Assembly (NCBI RefSeq): GCF_001553455.1
Contig: NZ_BBOX01000081.1
Span: 1-64,000 of the forward strand
Direction: 5' to 3'
Source: Streptomyces hygroscopicus subsp. hygroscopicus
Lineage (GTDB): Bacteria; Actinomycetota; Actinomycetes; Streptomycetales; Streptomycetaceae
Length of the DNA stretch: 64,000 nt
Positions 45,004 through 54,400 of this stretch are shown here, piece after piece; the first letter of the stretch is position 1, and each line of letters begins with the position of its first letter. Both the position numbers and the translations under genes were made by a program. The notes under the pieces were generated by a model. The model had not been told where the DNA came from, did no database searches, and worked only from the letters and a program-made list of their open reading frames with translations.

Positions 45004-46173
45004 TCAGTCCAGGACGACGAGGTCGTCGCGGTGGACCACTTCGCGCTCGTAGGCCGGGCCGAGCTCCCGGGCCAGGTCCCGGGTGGACCGGCCGATCAGC
45101 TGGGGGATCTCCTTGGCATCGAAGTTGACCAGGCCACGGGCCACCGGACGGCCCCCGGTGTCCCTCAGCTCGACCGGGTCACCGGCGGTGAATTCCCCCT
45201 CCACGCCCGCGATCCCGGCCGGCAGCAGCGAGGTGCGGCGCTCCACGACGGCCCGTACCGCCCCGTCGTCCAGGGTGAGGGCGCCGCGCGGCGCGGAGGC
45301 GTGGGCCAGCCACAGCAGCCGGTTCGCGGAGCGGCGGCCGGTGCGGTGGAAGAACGTGCCCGTACGGCGGCCGAACAGGGCGTCACCGGCCCGGCTGGCG
45401 GAGGTGAGCACCACCGGGACCCCGGCCGCGGCGGCGATCCGCGCCGCCTCCACCTTGGTGACCATGCCACCGGTGCCCACCCCGGAGCGGCCCGCGCTGC
45501 CGATGGAGACGCCGTCCAGGTCCGCGGGGCCCCGGACCTCCTCGATCCGGGAGGCGCCGGGGGTCCTGGGGTCCCCGTCGTACAGGCCGTCCACATCGGA
45601 GAGCAGCACCAGCAGATCCGCCCGTACGAGATGGGCGACCAGGGCCGCGAGCCGGTCGTTGTCGCCGAACCGGATCTCGTCCGTGGCCACCGTGTCGTTC
45701 TCGTTGACGATCGGCAGCGCGCCCATGGCCAGCAGCTGGTCCAGGGTGCGGGTGGCGTTGCGGTAGTGGGCGCGGCGGCTGGTGTCGTCCGTGGTGAGCA
45801 GCACCTGTCCGACCCGCCGCCCGTAGCGGGCGAAGGAAGCGGTGTAGCGGGCCACCAGGAGCCCCTGTCCGACGCTCGCGGCGGCCTGCTGGCGGGCGAG
45901 GTCGCGGGGGCGGCGGTCCAGGCCCAGGGGCGCCAGCCCGGCGGCGATGGCGCCGGAGGAGACCAGGACTATCTCCTTGCCGTTGCCGCCGTTCTTGCCG
46001 CTGCCCTTACCGCCGCCGTCGAGCACCTTGGTGACCACGTCGACCAGCGCGTCCACGCGGTCGGCGTCCAGACCCCCCGCCGCGGTGGTGAGGGAGGACG
46101 AGCCGATCTTGACCACGATCCTGCGGGCGGCGGCCACCTCGTCCCGTAGCGCCGACCCGTCCTGCTCCGCCAC
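45004..46173 (-). CDS. proB: Glutamate 5-kinase
   Basis: 389 residues from GTG 46173. First step of proline synthesis. Amino-acid kinase domain: RRIVVKIGSSSLT, LVSSGAIAAGLAPLGL, VNENDTVATDEIRFGDNDRLAALVA and GVGTGGMVTKVEAA, then a C-terminal PUA domain (GPAYEREVVHRDDLVVLD). A Gly/Lys-rich insert (GGGKGSGKNGGNGK) lies near residue 55, a small repeat. Starts divergently from the glycerophosphotransferase-like gene. Confidence 0.97.
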   Translation of the reverse strand: MAEQDGSALRDEVAAARRIVVKIGSSSLTTAAGGLDADRVDALVDVVTKVLDGGGKGSGKNGGNGKEIVLVSSGAIAAGLAPLGLDRRPRDLARQQAAASVGQGLLVARYTASFARYGRRVGQVLLTTDDTSRRAHYRNATRTLDQLLAMGALPIVNENDTVATDEIRFGDNDRLAALVAHLVRADLLVLLSDVDGLYDGDPRTPGASRIEEVRGPADLDGVSIGSAGRSGVGTGGMVTKVEAARIAAAAGVPVVLTSASRAGDALFGRRTGTFFHRTGRRSANRLLWLAHASAPRGALTLDDGAVRAVVERRTSLLPAGIAGVEGEFTAGDPVELRDTGGRPVARGLVNFDAKEIPQLIGRSTRDLARELGPAYEREVVHRDDLVVLD

Positions 46174-46319
46174 GCCGCTCCCTCGCTCGTCCCCGGCTCA
46201 CCACACGTCCCGAAGAAACGCATGCCCTACACACTCATCATGACAAGTGGGCAATCTACGACAGTCGGGGCCTGGCCCGCCTTGGCATTTCAGCCCCCGG
46301 ACACCGCCCTACGGGCCGC

Positions 46320-46600
46320 TCCGAGCGGTCGGCGGACACCACATGGACACCACATGGACACCACACGGACACCCAACGGGGCCCCGCGGACACGCCTCAC
46401 AGGGGACGCCACGGACACACCACGGACACCGCACGGACACTTCACCGGGACACCATGGACGGCACACCACGGACACCGCACGGACACCTCGCCGGGCCCG
46501 GCGGACACCTCCCGGGGCCCGCGGACACCTCGCCGGCACGCCACGGACGCCTCGGCGGCGCACAGCGGACACCTCGCGGGGACACCTTTGACACCGATTG
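46320..46600. repeat. ggacac-type short tandem repeat in the divergent promoter region of proB
   Basis: The gap (46174-46701) holds repeated ggacaccaca(t/c)ggacac words at 46330-46395, then cacggacac and cggacacct units to 46590. Unit length varies between about 9 and 15 bases. The sequence is frame-open in several frames but encodes only low-complexity peptide. The proB promoter should lie at 46180-46260 and that of the neighbour near 46640-46690; no clear hexamers are seen. Confidence 0.8.
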
Positions 46601-46701
46601 CGACCGGTTGGCACCAGCGCGGATTGTCACCGGGCGGGGCGTCGGCATACGGTCAGGGGTCCCCCATTCAGTCCGTCGCTCTCCTGCCAGGAGCCCACCC
46701 C

Positions 46702-48813
46702 GTGCCCTCTGCCGGAATCGCCCCACGTCGGGTCGTACAGCTGACGGCGTTGCTCGCGATGCTCGTGTTCTTCGCCACACAGCTCGTCGGCGCCGTGCTT
46801 CCGAACGTACCGCTTTTCATCGTCGCCTCGGCGTGTGGTCTCGCGCTCGATCTCTTCCTGCAGCACAAGCAGCCCGGACTGCTGTCGCTGCTGGGCAAGA
46901 TCCGCCTCGACGTCACGGTGCGCCAGCTGTTCCGCGACATGCTCATCGTGGTCGGGCTGCTGCGGATCGAGGGCATCAACCCCCTGCACGAGCAGGCGCC
47001 GCTCACCGTGGGGCTGCTGCTGTTCTACCTGGTGCACTTCGCCTGCCAGGCGGCGGCCATCCTGGTCCGCCGGAGCCGCCAGCTGCCGTTCGTCACGCGC
47101 AACATCGACGCCTCCGCGCTGCGGCTGAGCGAGGCCCCGCCGCGGCTGTTCGCCCGCCAGCACGGGCGCCGGCTGCTGCGTCTGGCGGTCCCGTCCACCG
47201 CCGGTCTGCTGGCCACCGCCGCCACCAAGAACGCCGTCTGGGGCGGCGCCGGCCTGGCGATCGCGCTGCTGATCGGCATCGGCGGCACGGCCCACCTCGC
47301 CACCTGGATGCTGCCGCGCAAGCGCGTGGTGAACGAGGCCGCGGCCCTGCAGTGGCTGGACAAGTGGCTGGCCGACTACAAGCCGACCGTGGGGATGTAC
47401 TTCTCCGGCGGCACCACCTCGGCATACCAGGCGAACATGTGGCTCTCCACGCTCTCCGCGCTCGACGGCAAGCCGCTCATCGTGCTCCGTGAGCGGTTCA
47501 TGGTGCAGAAGATCGAGGCGACGGACGTGCCGATCATCTGCATCCCCAAGGTCGCGCACCTGATGCGCCTGGAGCACTCGACGCTCAAGGTGCTGCTGCA
47601 CCCGGCGAACTCCGGCAAGACCTCCCAGGTGCTGCGCATCCCGTCGATCAAGCACGCGTTCATCAACCACGGCGAGAGCGACAAGCTCTCCAGCTGCAAC
47701 CCGTACGCCAAGGCGTACGACGAGGTGTGGGTCGCGGGTCCGGCGGCGCGCGAGCGCTACCAGCTCGCCGACATCGGCGTCGAGGACAAGGACGTCGTGG
47801 AGGTCGGCCGGCCGCAGCTGGCCCCCATCCGCCCCTACGCGGGCGTGCCCACGGGAGCCCTCGGCGGCGCCGGTGGCGAACACTTCACGACCGTGCTGTA
47901 CGCGCCGACCTGGGAGGGCTGGGACGGGAACCCCGGCAACACCTCGGTGATCCTGGCCGGTGAGAACATCGTCCGCCAGCTGCTCGCCGACCCCAAGGTG
48001 CGCCTGCTCTACAAGCCGCACCCGATGACCGGCTCCGTCGACCCGCGTGCGGGCCGCGCCAACGAGCGCATCATGGCGATGATCACCGAGGCGAACGGCA
48101 AGCGCTCCGGCGCCCGCCCCGGCCCGGAGGCCGCCGCCGAGCTGGCCCGGCGCGCCGCTGAGCTCAACCGCCTCACCAGCGCCTCCTTCCGCCCCAGCGC
48201 GGACGAGATCGAGCGCATGAAGCTCCAGGGGGCCCCGGACGGCGACCGCGCGGCGGCCGTCACCGCGGCCACGGCCGCCTGGGAGAGCGCGTACTGGGCC
48301 TCGCTGCCGGTCTGGGAGCACCAGATCATCACCGGTCCGCAGCCGGGCATCTTCGCCTGCTTCAACCAGGCCGACGTGCTGATCAGCGATGTCTCCAGCG
48401 TGGTTTCTGACTACCTGACGAGCGAGAAGCCGTACGCGGTGGCGAACACCAGCGGGATGTCGGAGGAGGAGTTCCGGGCGGGCTTCCCGACCGTGCGCGC
48501 CGCCACGATCCTCACGCCGGACGCCAAGGGCGTGGCCGGGCTGCTGGAGGCGGTCCGCGACCCCGGGAAGGACACCCTCGCGACCGCCCGCGCCGAGCTG
48601 AAGGTCCATCTGCTCGGCCCGTCCGACCCGCCGTCGCTGGTGCGCTTCAACCGGGCCACGCAGGACCTGTGCGACAAGGCCGACCAGCGCCGGGCGCGGA
48701 TGGCCACCCGGCTGTCCGACGAGATCCCCTCGCAGCGCGAGGCCCGGGACGCGGCGGAGGAGATGGAGCTGGAGTCCAGCGCTCCGGAGACGGAGGAGAG
48801 CGCGACGGTCTGA
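46702..48813 (+). CDS. CDP-glycerol glycerophosphotransferase-like membrane protein
   Basis: 703 residues from GTG 46702 (aggag, eight bases upstream). Two or more hydrophobic helices at the N-terminus (QLTALLAMLVFFATQLVGAVL and LLLFYLVHFACQAAAIL), then a glycosyltransferase-like half: FSGGTTSAYQANMWL, HAFINHGESDKLSSCNPYAKAYDEVWVAGPAARERY, LYAPTWEGWDGNPGNTSV, LLYKPHP and the ligand motif QADVLISDVSSVVSDYLTSEKPY. The C-terminal part is of the TagB/TagF teichoic acid synthase family. Likely makes a wall glycopolymer. No usual partner genes are adjacent. Confidence 0.87.
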   Translation: MPSAGIAPRRVVQLTALLAMLVFFATQLVGAVLPNVPLFIVASACGLALDLFLQHKQPGLLSLLGKIRLDVTVRQLFRDMLIVVGLLRIEGINPLHEQAPLTVGLLLFYLVHFACQAAAILVRRSRQLPFVTRNIDASALRLSEAPPRLFARQHGRRLLRLAVPSTAGLLATAATKNAVWGGAGLAIALLIGIGGTAHLATWMLPRKRVVNEAAALQWLDKWLADYKPTVGMYFSGGTTSAYQANMWLSTLSALDGKPLIVLRERFMVQKIEATDVPIICIPKVAHLMRLEHSTLKVLLHPANSGKTSQVLRIPSIKHAFINHGESDKLSSCNPYAKAYDEVWVAGPAARERYQLADIGVEDKDVVEVGRPQLAPIRPYAGVPTGALGGAGGEHFTTVLYAPTWEGWDGNPGNTSVILAGENIVRQLLADPKVRLLYKPHPMTGSVDPRAGRANERIMAMITEANGKRSGARPGPEAAAELARRAAELNRLTSASFRPSADEIERMKLQGAPDGDRAAAVTAATAAWESAYWASLPVWEHQIITGPQPGIFACFNQADVLISDVSSVVSDYLTSEKPYAVANTSGMSEEEFRAGFPTVRAATILTPDAKGVAGLLEAVRDPGKDTLATARAELKVHLLGPSDPPSLVRFNRATQDLCDKADQRRARMATRLSDEIPSQREARDAAEEMELESSAPETEESATV

Positions 48814-48865
48814 GGCTCCGGACCGGCCGCACACACGCCGGTGAGCGCGACCGCCGAGACGGCAT

Positions 48866-48903
48866 GGGGAAGGGCCCGGGAGATTACTCCCGGGCCCTTC
48901 CCC
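48866..48903 (+). terminator. Strong terminator after the glycerophosphotransferase gene
   Basis: Perfect 17-bp stem ggggaagggcccgggag / ctcccgggcccttcccc with loop atta, 53 bases after the stop. No T tract. Confidence 0.85.
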
Positions 48904-49008
48904 GTGCCATCCGCCGAAAGGCCCCGAGAAGCCCGCCCAGGGCCCGTGTCGGGGCTCTGGGCGTCGGGGGCGCCCCGCTGGGCCGGGCGGGGGCCGCGAA
49001 ACGCCTCC

Positions 49009-49089
49009 TCAGAACGGCTCCGTCCTCAGAACGGATCGGTCCTCGGAACGGCTCCGGGACCGAGACCGGTTCAGCCACTCAGAACGGCT
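49009..49089. repeat. Repeats of the obg 3' end
   Basis: tcagaacgg recurs at 49010-49018, 49027-49035 and 49079-49087, with a tcggaacgg variant near 49044. The first three lie outside the gene; the last contains the TGA stop and final Phe codon of obg. The intervening sequence (ctccgtcctcagaacgg, 49018-49034) also occurs after the gene at 44322. Confidence 0.88.
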
Positions 49090-50512
49090 TGAAGGCGTCG
49101 TACTCCTGCTGCGCCTCGTCCCGCTCGGCGTCCCGGTCGCGTCGCCGCTGGGCGGCCGGGCGCGGGGCGTCGAAGCGGTGGTCCTCGCCACGGCGGCCCA
49201 GCATCTCCGCCCCGGTCGCGATGCTCGGCTCCCAGTCGAAGACGACCGCGTCGTCCTCGGGGCCGATGACGACCTCGTCGCCCGAGCGGGCCCCCGCCTT
49301 CACCAGCTCCTCCTCGACGCCGAGGCGGGCCAGGCGGTCGGCGAGGTAGCCGACGGCCTCGTCGTTGGCGAAGTCGGTCTGGCGGACCCAGCGTTCGGGC
49401 TTCTCGCCCAGCACGCGGTAGAAGCCCTCCTCGGCGACGACCGTGAAGCCCGCGTCGTCCACGGCCTTCGGCCGGATGACGATCCGGGTCGCCTCCTCCT
49501 TCGGCTTGGCCGCCCGCGCCTGCGCGACGATCTTCGCCAGGGCGAAGGACAGCTCCTTGAGGCCGAGATGGGCCACCGCCGAGACCTCGAAGACCTGGTA
49601 GCCGCGGGCCTCCAGATCGGGCCGGATGATGTCGGCGAGGTCCTGGCCGTCGGGGATGTCGACCTTGTTGAGCACGACGACGCGCGGCCGGTCGTCCAGA
49701 CCGCCGTACTGGGCCAGTTCGGCCTCGATGACATCGAGGTCGGTCAGCGGGTCGCGCTCGGACTCCAGGGCCGCCGTGTCCAGCACGTGCACCAGCACCG
49801 AGCAGCGCTCGACATGGCGCAGGAACTCCAGGCCCAGGCCCTTGCCCTGGCTGGCGCCGGGGATCAGACCGGGGACGTCGGCGATGGTGTAGACGGTGGA
49901 ACCGGCCGTGACCACACCGAGGTTGGGCACCAGCGTGGTGAACGGATAGTCGGCGATCTTCGGCTTGGCCGCCGAGAGCACCGAGATCAGCGACGACTTG
50001 CCGGCGCTCGGGTAGCCCACGAGGGCCACGTCCGCGACGGTCTTCAGCTCGAGGACGACGTCGCCGGAGTGGCCCGGCTCGCCCAGCAGCGCGAACCCGG
50101 GGGCCTTGCGGCGGGGCGAGGCGAGCGCCGCGTTGCCGAGGCCGCCGCGACCGCCCTGGGCGGCGATGTAGGTGGTGCCCTGCCCGATCAGGTCGGCCAG
50201 GACGTTGCCCCGTTTGTCGAGGACGACGGTGCCGTCCGGGACCGGCAGGATCAGATCGGTGCCGTCCTTGCCGGAGCGGTTGCCGCCCTCGCCGGGCTTG
50301 CCGTTGGTGGCCTTGCGGTGGGGGCTGTGGTGGTAGTCGAGCAAGGTGGTGACGGACTGGTCCACGACCAGGATCACATCGCCGCCACGGCCGCCGTTGC
50401 CGCCGTCCGGCCCCCCGAGCGGCTTGAACTTCTCGCGGTGCACGGAGGCGCAGCCGTGGCCTCCGTTACCCGCGGCGACGTGCAGTTCGACGCGGTCCAC
50501 GAAGGTGGTCAT
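49079..50512 (-). CDS. obg: Obg GTPase (CgtA)
   Basis: 477 residues from ATG 50512. Essential ribosome-associated GTPase linked in Streptomyces to development. Gly-rich Obg fold at the N-terminus ([15 protein letters not shown]), then G1 GYPSAGKSS, switch [11 protein letters not shown]4 NKVDIP, and the OCT domain; the last about 60 residues are acidic/basic low complexity ending [10 protein letters not shown]. Third gene after rplU and rpmA. Its 3' bases are reiterated downstream. Confidence 0.98.
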   Translation of the reverse strand: MTTFVDRVELHVAAGNGGHGCASVHREKFKPLGGPDGGNGGRGGDVILVVDQSVTTLLDYHHSPHRKATNGKPGEGGNRSGKDGTDLILPVPDGTVVLDKRGNVLADLIGQGTTYIAAQGGRGGLGNAALASPRRKAPGFALLGEPGHSGDVVLELKTVADVALVGYPSAGKSSLISVLSAAKPKIADYPFTTLVPNLGVVTAGSTVYTIADVPGLIPGASQGKGLGLEFLRHVERCSVLVHVLDTAALESERDPLTDLDVIEAELAQYGGLDDRPRVVVLNKVDIPDGQDLADIIRPDLEARGYQVFEVSAVAHLGLKELSFALAKIVAQARAAKPKEEATRIVIRPKAVDDAGFTVVAEEGFYRVLGEKPERWVRQTDFANDEAVGYLADRLARLGVEEELVKAGARSGDEVVIGPEDDAVVFDWEPSIATGAEMLGRRGEDHRFDAPRPAAQRRRDRDAERDEAQQEYDAFKPF

Positions 50513-50576
50513 GACGGGTGCCTCCAGTTACGTACGGATTGGGTGTGTGGTTACGTGCCTCACGCTCATAACGCGC

Positions 50577-50622
50577 CGAGGGCGGACCCGCTTCCCCTCA
50601 CGGGAAGAGCGGTCCGCCCTCG
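50577..50622 (-). terminator. Terminator between rpmA and obg
   Basis: cgagggcggacc (50577-50588) pairs with ggtccgccctcg (50611-50622); inside, cttccc pairs with gggaag. About 30 bases after the rpmA stop. It may partially terminate the rplU-rpmA transcript before obg. Confidence 0.8.
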
Positions 50623-50652
50623 GAAAGGCTGTGCGATGTCGCTCCGGGCTGA

Positions 50653-50910
50653 TTACTCAGCGACCGGGACGATGTTCACGACCTTGCGGCCACGGCGGGT
50701 GCCGAACTGCACCGCACCGGCGGCCAGCGCGAACAGCGTGTCATCGCCGCCACGGCCGACGCCCGCGCCCGGGTGGAAGTGCGTGCCGCGCTGACGGACC
50801 AGAATCTCGCCCGCGTTGACGGTCTGGCCGCCGAAGCGCTTGACGCCGAGCCGCTGGGCGTTGGAGTCGCGACCGTTCCGAGTGGACGATGCGCCCTTCT
50901 TGTGTGCCAT
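50653..50910 (-). CDS. rpmA: 50S ribosomal protein L27
   Basis: 85 residues, full family length: [28 protein letters not shown] and [25 protein letters not shown]-terminal tail reaches the peptidyl-transferase centre. Fourteen bases separate it from rplU. Followed by a strong hairpin before obg. Confidence 0.98.
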   Translation of the reverse strand: MAHKKGASSTRNGRDSNAQRLGVKRFGGQTVNAGEILVRQRGTHFHPGAGVGRGGDDTLFALAAGAVQFGTRRGRKVVNIVPVAE

Positions 50911-50924
50911 GTCTCCTCAGTCCC

Positions 50925-51245
50925 TTACTTCGCAGCCGAGTCGATGCCGGTGATCTTCAGCGCGGTGTGCAGCTGACGGTGGCCGAGCCGCTTGCGGTAA
51001 CCGGTCTTGTTCTTGTACTTCAGGATGTCGATCTTGGCACCCTTGTGGTGGTCAACGACCTCGGCGTGAACCTTCACACCGGCCAGCACCCACGGGTCGC
51101 TGGTGACGGCGTCGCCGTCGACAACGAGCAGAGTCGAGAGCTCGACGGTGTCGCCGACCTTGCTGGTGGCCAGACGGTCGACCTCGATGACATCGCCCAC
51201 GGCCACCTTCTGCTGGCGGCCGCCGGTGCGCACGATTGCGTACAC
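50925..51245 (-). CDS. rplU: 50S ribosomal protein L21
   Basis: 106 residues from GTG 51245: [24 protein letters not shown] ... [25 protein letters not shown], the standard L21 sequence. First gene of the rplU-rpmA unit, with about 190 bases of leader up to the rne terminator. Confidence 0.98.
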   Translation of the reverse strand: MYAIVRTGGRQQKVAVGDVIEVDRLATSKVGDTVELSTLLVVDGDAVTSDPWVLAGVKVHAEVVDHHKGAKIDILKYKNKTGYRKRLGHRQLHTALKITGIDSAAK

Positions 51246-51431
51246 GCGGTTCTCACTCTCTCGCTAGAAATCGGGGACCTCTGATGCCAGCCGCCCGACA
51301 CGGCCCACAGGGGTCGTGACAACCGAGTGATCATGCGATTCACCGTCGGCCGAACGGCCTCTTCCGGCGGAGCGGAAGGGATGTGCTCAGGGGTTTGGCG
51401 TACAGACGCCGAGGGTCAAGGCTACCAGAGC

Positions 51432-51471
51432 CCCGAGGGGCGCCCGCGCGGGTACGCGGGCGCCCCTCGGG
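51432..51471 (-). terminator. Terminator after rne
   Basis: Perfect 17-bp stem cccgaggggcgcccgcg / cgcgggcgcccctcggg, loop cgggta, 13 bases after the rne stop. No T tract. Confidence 0.88.
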
Positions 51472-51483
51472 CACCGGATGCCG

Positions 51484-54400
51484 TCAGTCGTCGGCGGCGG
51501 CCGACACCGACTGCGGAGACTGCTGCTCCGCCGCCGCGGTCTTCTTGGCCGCCGCCTTCTTGGCGGTCGTCTTCTTCGCCGCGGTCTTCTTCGCGGCCGT
51601 CTTCTTCGCCGCCGTCTTCTTCGCGGCCGTCTTCTTCGCCGCCGTCTTCTTCGCGGAGGCCTTGGCGGGGGCCTTCTTGGCGGCCTTACGGGCGGTCTTC
51701 TTCGCCGGTGCCTCGGCCTCGCCCTCGGCGGGTGCCGCCTCGGCAGCGGGCACGTCCTCGGCGGACGCGCCCTCGGGCGCCGCCTCGGGCTCGGGCGCCG
51801 CCTCCGGCTTCGACTCCGACACCGGTTCCGGCTTCGGCTCCGACACCGCCTCCGGTTCCGGCTTCGGCTCCGCCGCGGGCGCGCTCACGACCACCACGGC
51901 CGCCTCCTCCGAGCCCGTGGGCGAGCCCGCGGGGGCGGTCACCTTACGGGTCGCACGGCGGCGCGTACGCGGCGCGGGAACGGCCTCTAGCGGGGCCGCG
52001 GCCTGCGGCTCCTCGACGGGCGCGGGGGCGGGGGCCTCGGCAGCCGCCTCCGGCTCGGGCTCCGCCTTGGGCGCCTCCTTCGGTTCGTCGGCCACCACGA
52101 CCACCACGCCCTCCGGCTGCCTGGCGGCCTTCGGGGCGCCCGCCGGGGCGGTCACCTTACGGGTGGCACGGCGGCGCGTACGCCCACGCGTCGCGGCGGC
52201 CTCGGCCTCCGCGGCGCTGCTGTACAGCTCCTCGTCGGCCGCGAAGACCGGCTCGGGCAGCGGCTTGGGCTGCGTGGCCTCCGCCGCGATCTCGGCCGCC
52301 GCCTCGGTGACGTCCTCCGGCTCGGCCACGGCGGCCTGCTCCTGCTCGGCCGGCTGCTGACCGGCCACGGCCGCGGACTTCTTCTTCCTGCGCTTGCCGC
52401 CACCGCCGCCGGCGGCCGACGGCTGGTCCATGTGGACGATCACACCACGGCCGTTGCAGTGCACACAGGACTCGGAGAAGGACTCCAGCAGCCCCTGGCC
52501 GACCCGCTTACGGGTCATCTGGACCAGGCCGAGCGAGGTGACCTCCGCCACCTGGTGCTTGGTACGGTCCCGGCCCAGGCACTCCAGCAGCCGGCGCAGC
52601 ACCAGATCGCGGTTCGACTCCAGGACCATGTCGATGAAGTCGATCACGATGATGCCGCCGAGGTCGCGCAGCCGCAGCTGGCGCACGATCTCCTCGGCCG
52701 CCTCCAGGTTGTTCCTGGTGACCGTCTCCTCCAGGTTGCCGCCCTGGCCGGTGAACTTGCCGGTGTTGACGTCGATGACGACCATCGCCTCGGTCCGGTC
52801 GATCACCAGCGAGCCGCCGCTGGGCAGCCAGACCTTGCGGTCCAGTGCCTTCATCAGCTGCTCGTCGATCCGGTAGGTGGCGAAGACGTCGACGTCCGAG
52901 GTCCACTTCTGGAGCCGGTCCACGAGGTCGGGCGCCACGTGCGAGACATAGCCGTGGATGGTGTCCCAGGCGTCGTCACCGCTGACGATGACCTTGGAGA
53001 AGTCCTCGTTGAAGATGTCGCGGACGACCCGGACGGTCATGTCGGGCTCGCCGTAGAGCAGGGACGGGGCGCCGCCGCTCTTCGCCTTCTTCTGGATCTC
53101 CTCCCACTGCTCCTGCAGCCGGGCGACGTCGCGGGACAGCTCCTCCTCGCTCGCACCCTCGGCGGCGGTGCGGACGATCACGCCCGCGTCCTCGGGGACG
53201 ATCTTCTTGAGGATCTGCTTCAGCCGCGCCCGTTCGGTGTCGGGCAGCTTGCGGCTGATACCGGTCATCGAGCCCTCGGGCACATAGACCAGATAGCGGC
53301 CCGGCAGGGAGACCTGGCTGGTCAGCCGGGCGCCCTTGTGGCCGATCGGGTCCTTGGTGACCTGCACCAGGACGGACTGGCCGGACTTCAGGGCGGTCTC
53401 GATGCGGCGCGGGCCGCCCGCGAGCCCCAGCGCCTCGAAGTTCACCTCGCCCGCGTACAGCACGGCGTTGCGGCCCTTGCCGATGTCGACGAAGGCGGCC
53501 TCCATCGACGGCAGCACGTTCTGGACCTTGCCCAGGTAGACGTTGCCGACGTAGCTGGTGGCCTGCTCCTTGTTGACGAAGTGCTCGACGAGGACGTTGT
53601 CCTCCAGCACTCCGATCTGGGTGCGGTCGCCGTTCTGCCGGACGACCATGACCCGCTCGACCGCCTCGCGGCGGGCCAGGAACTCGGCCTCGGTGATGAT
53701 CGGAACGCGGCGGCGGCCCTGCTCACGGCCCTCGCGGCGGCGCTGCTTCTTGGCCTCCAGACGCGTCGAGCCCTTGATCGACTGCACCTCGTCGGCGCTG
53801 GACTCGGTCTCCTTGCCGCGCCGCTCCCGCGGCTCGCGGACCTTGACGACCGTGCGCTCCGGGTCGTCGCCGCCCGCCTCCGTGTCGACGGCCTCGCCGG
53901 TGCGACGGCGGCGGCGACGACGGCGACGGCTGCTGGTGCTGGAGGAGCCGCCGGGCTCACCGGCCTCGGCGCCCGCCTCTTCCCGGCCCTCGTCCTGCTC
54001 CTCGGGGCTCTCGCCCTCGGCGGCCGGCTCGTCCTCGTACCGCTCGTCGCCCTCGCCCTCGGGGCGCCCCTCGGCACCCTCGGTCTCGGCGGTCTCGCCC
54101 CGGCGGCGGCGCCGTCCGCCACGGCGACGGCGGCGGGCCGGACGGTCGCCCGACTCCTCCTCGCCGTGCTCGCCCTCGGGCTGGCCGGACTCGGGCTGGC
54201 CGGACTCGGCCTCGGCCGCGGTCTCCTCGGCCTCCGGGTGCTCCTCGACGGGCTCACCGCCACGGCGGCGGCGCCGACGGCGGCCGGTGGGCGCCTCCGG
54301 CTCGACGGCCTCGGCCGTCGGCTGGTTCGGCTGGTCCTGGTCTTCCTCCTCCTCGGCCTCCTCCAGCGCGGCGGCGGCCTCGGCGGCGGCGCTCTCCGGC

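Noticed and set aside
46222-46701. In-frame extension of the glycerophosphotransferase-like gene over the ggacac repeat
   Set aside because: The extension is Thr/Pro/His repeat peptide; GTG 46702 has a good ribosome site and begins where the hydrophobic helix starts.
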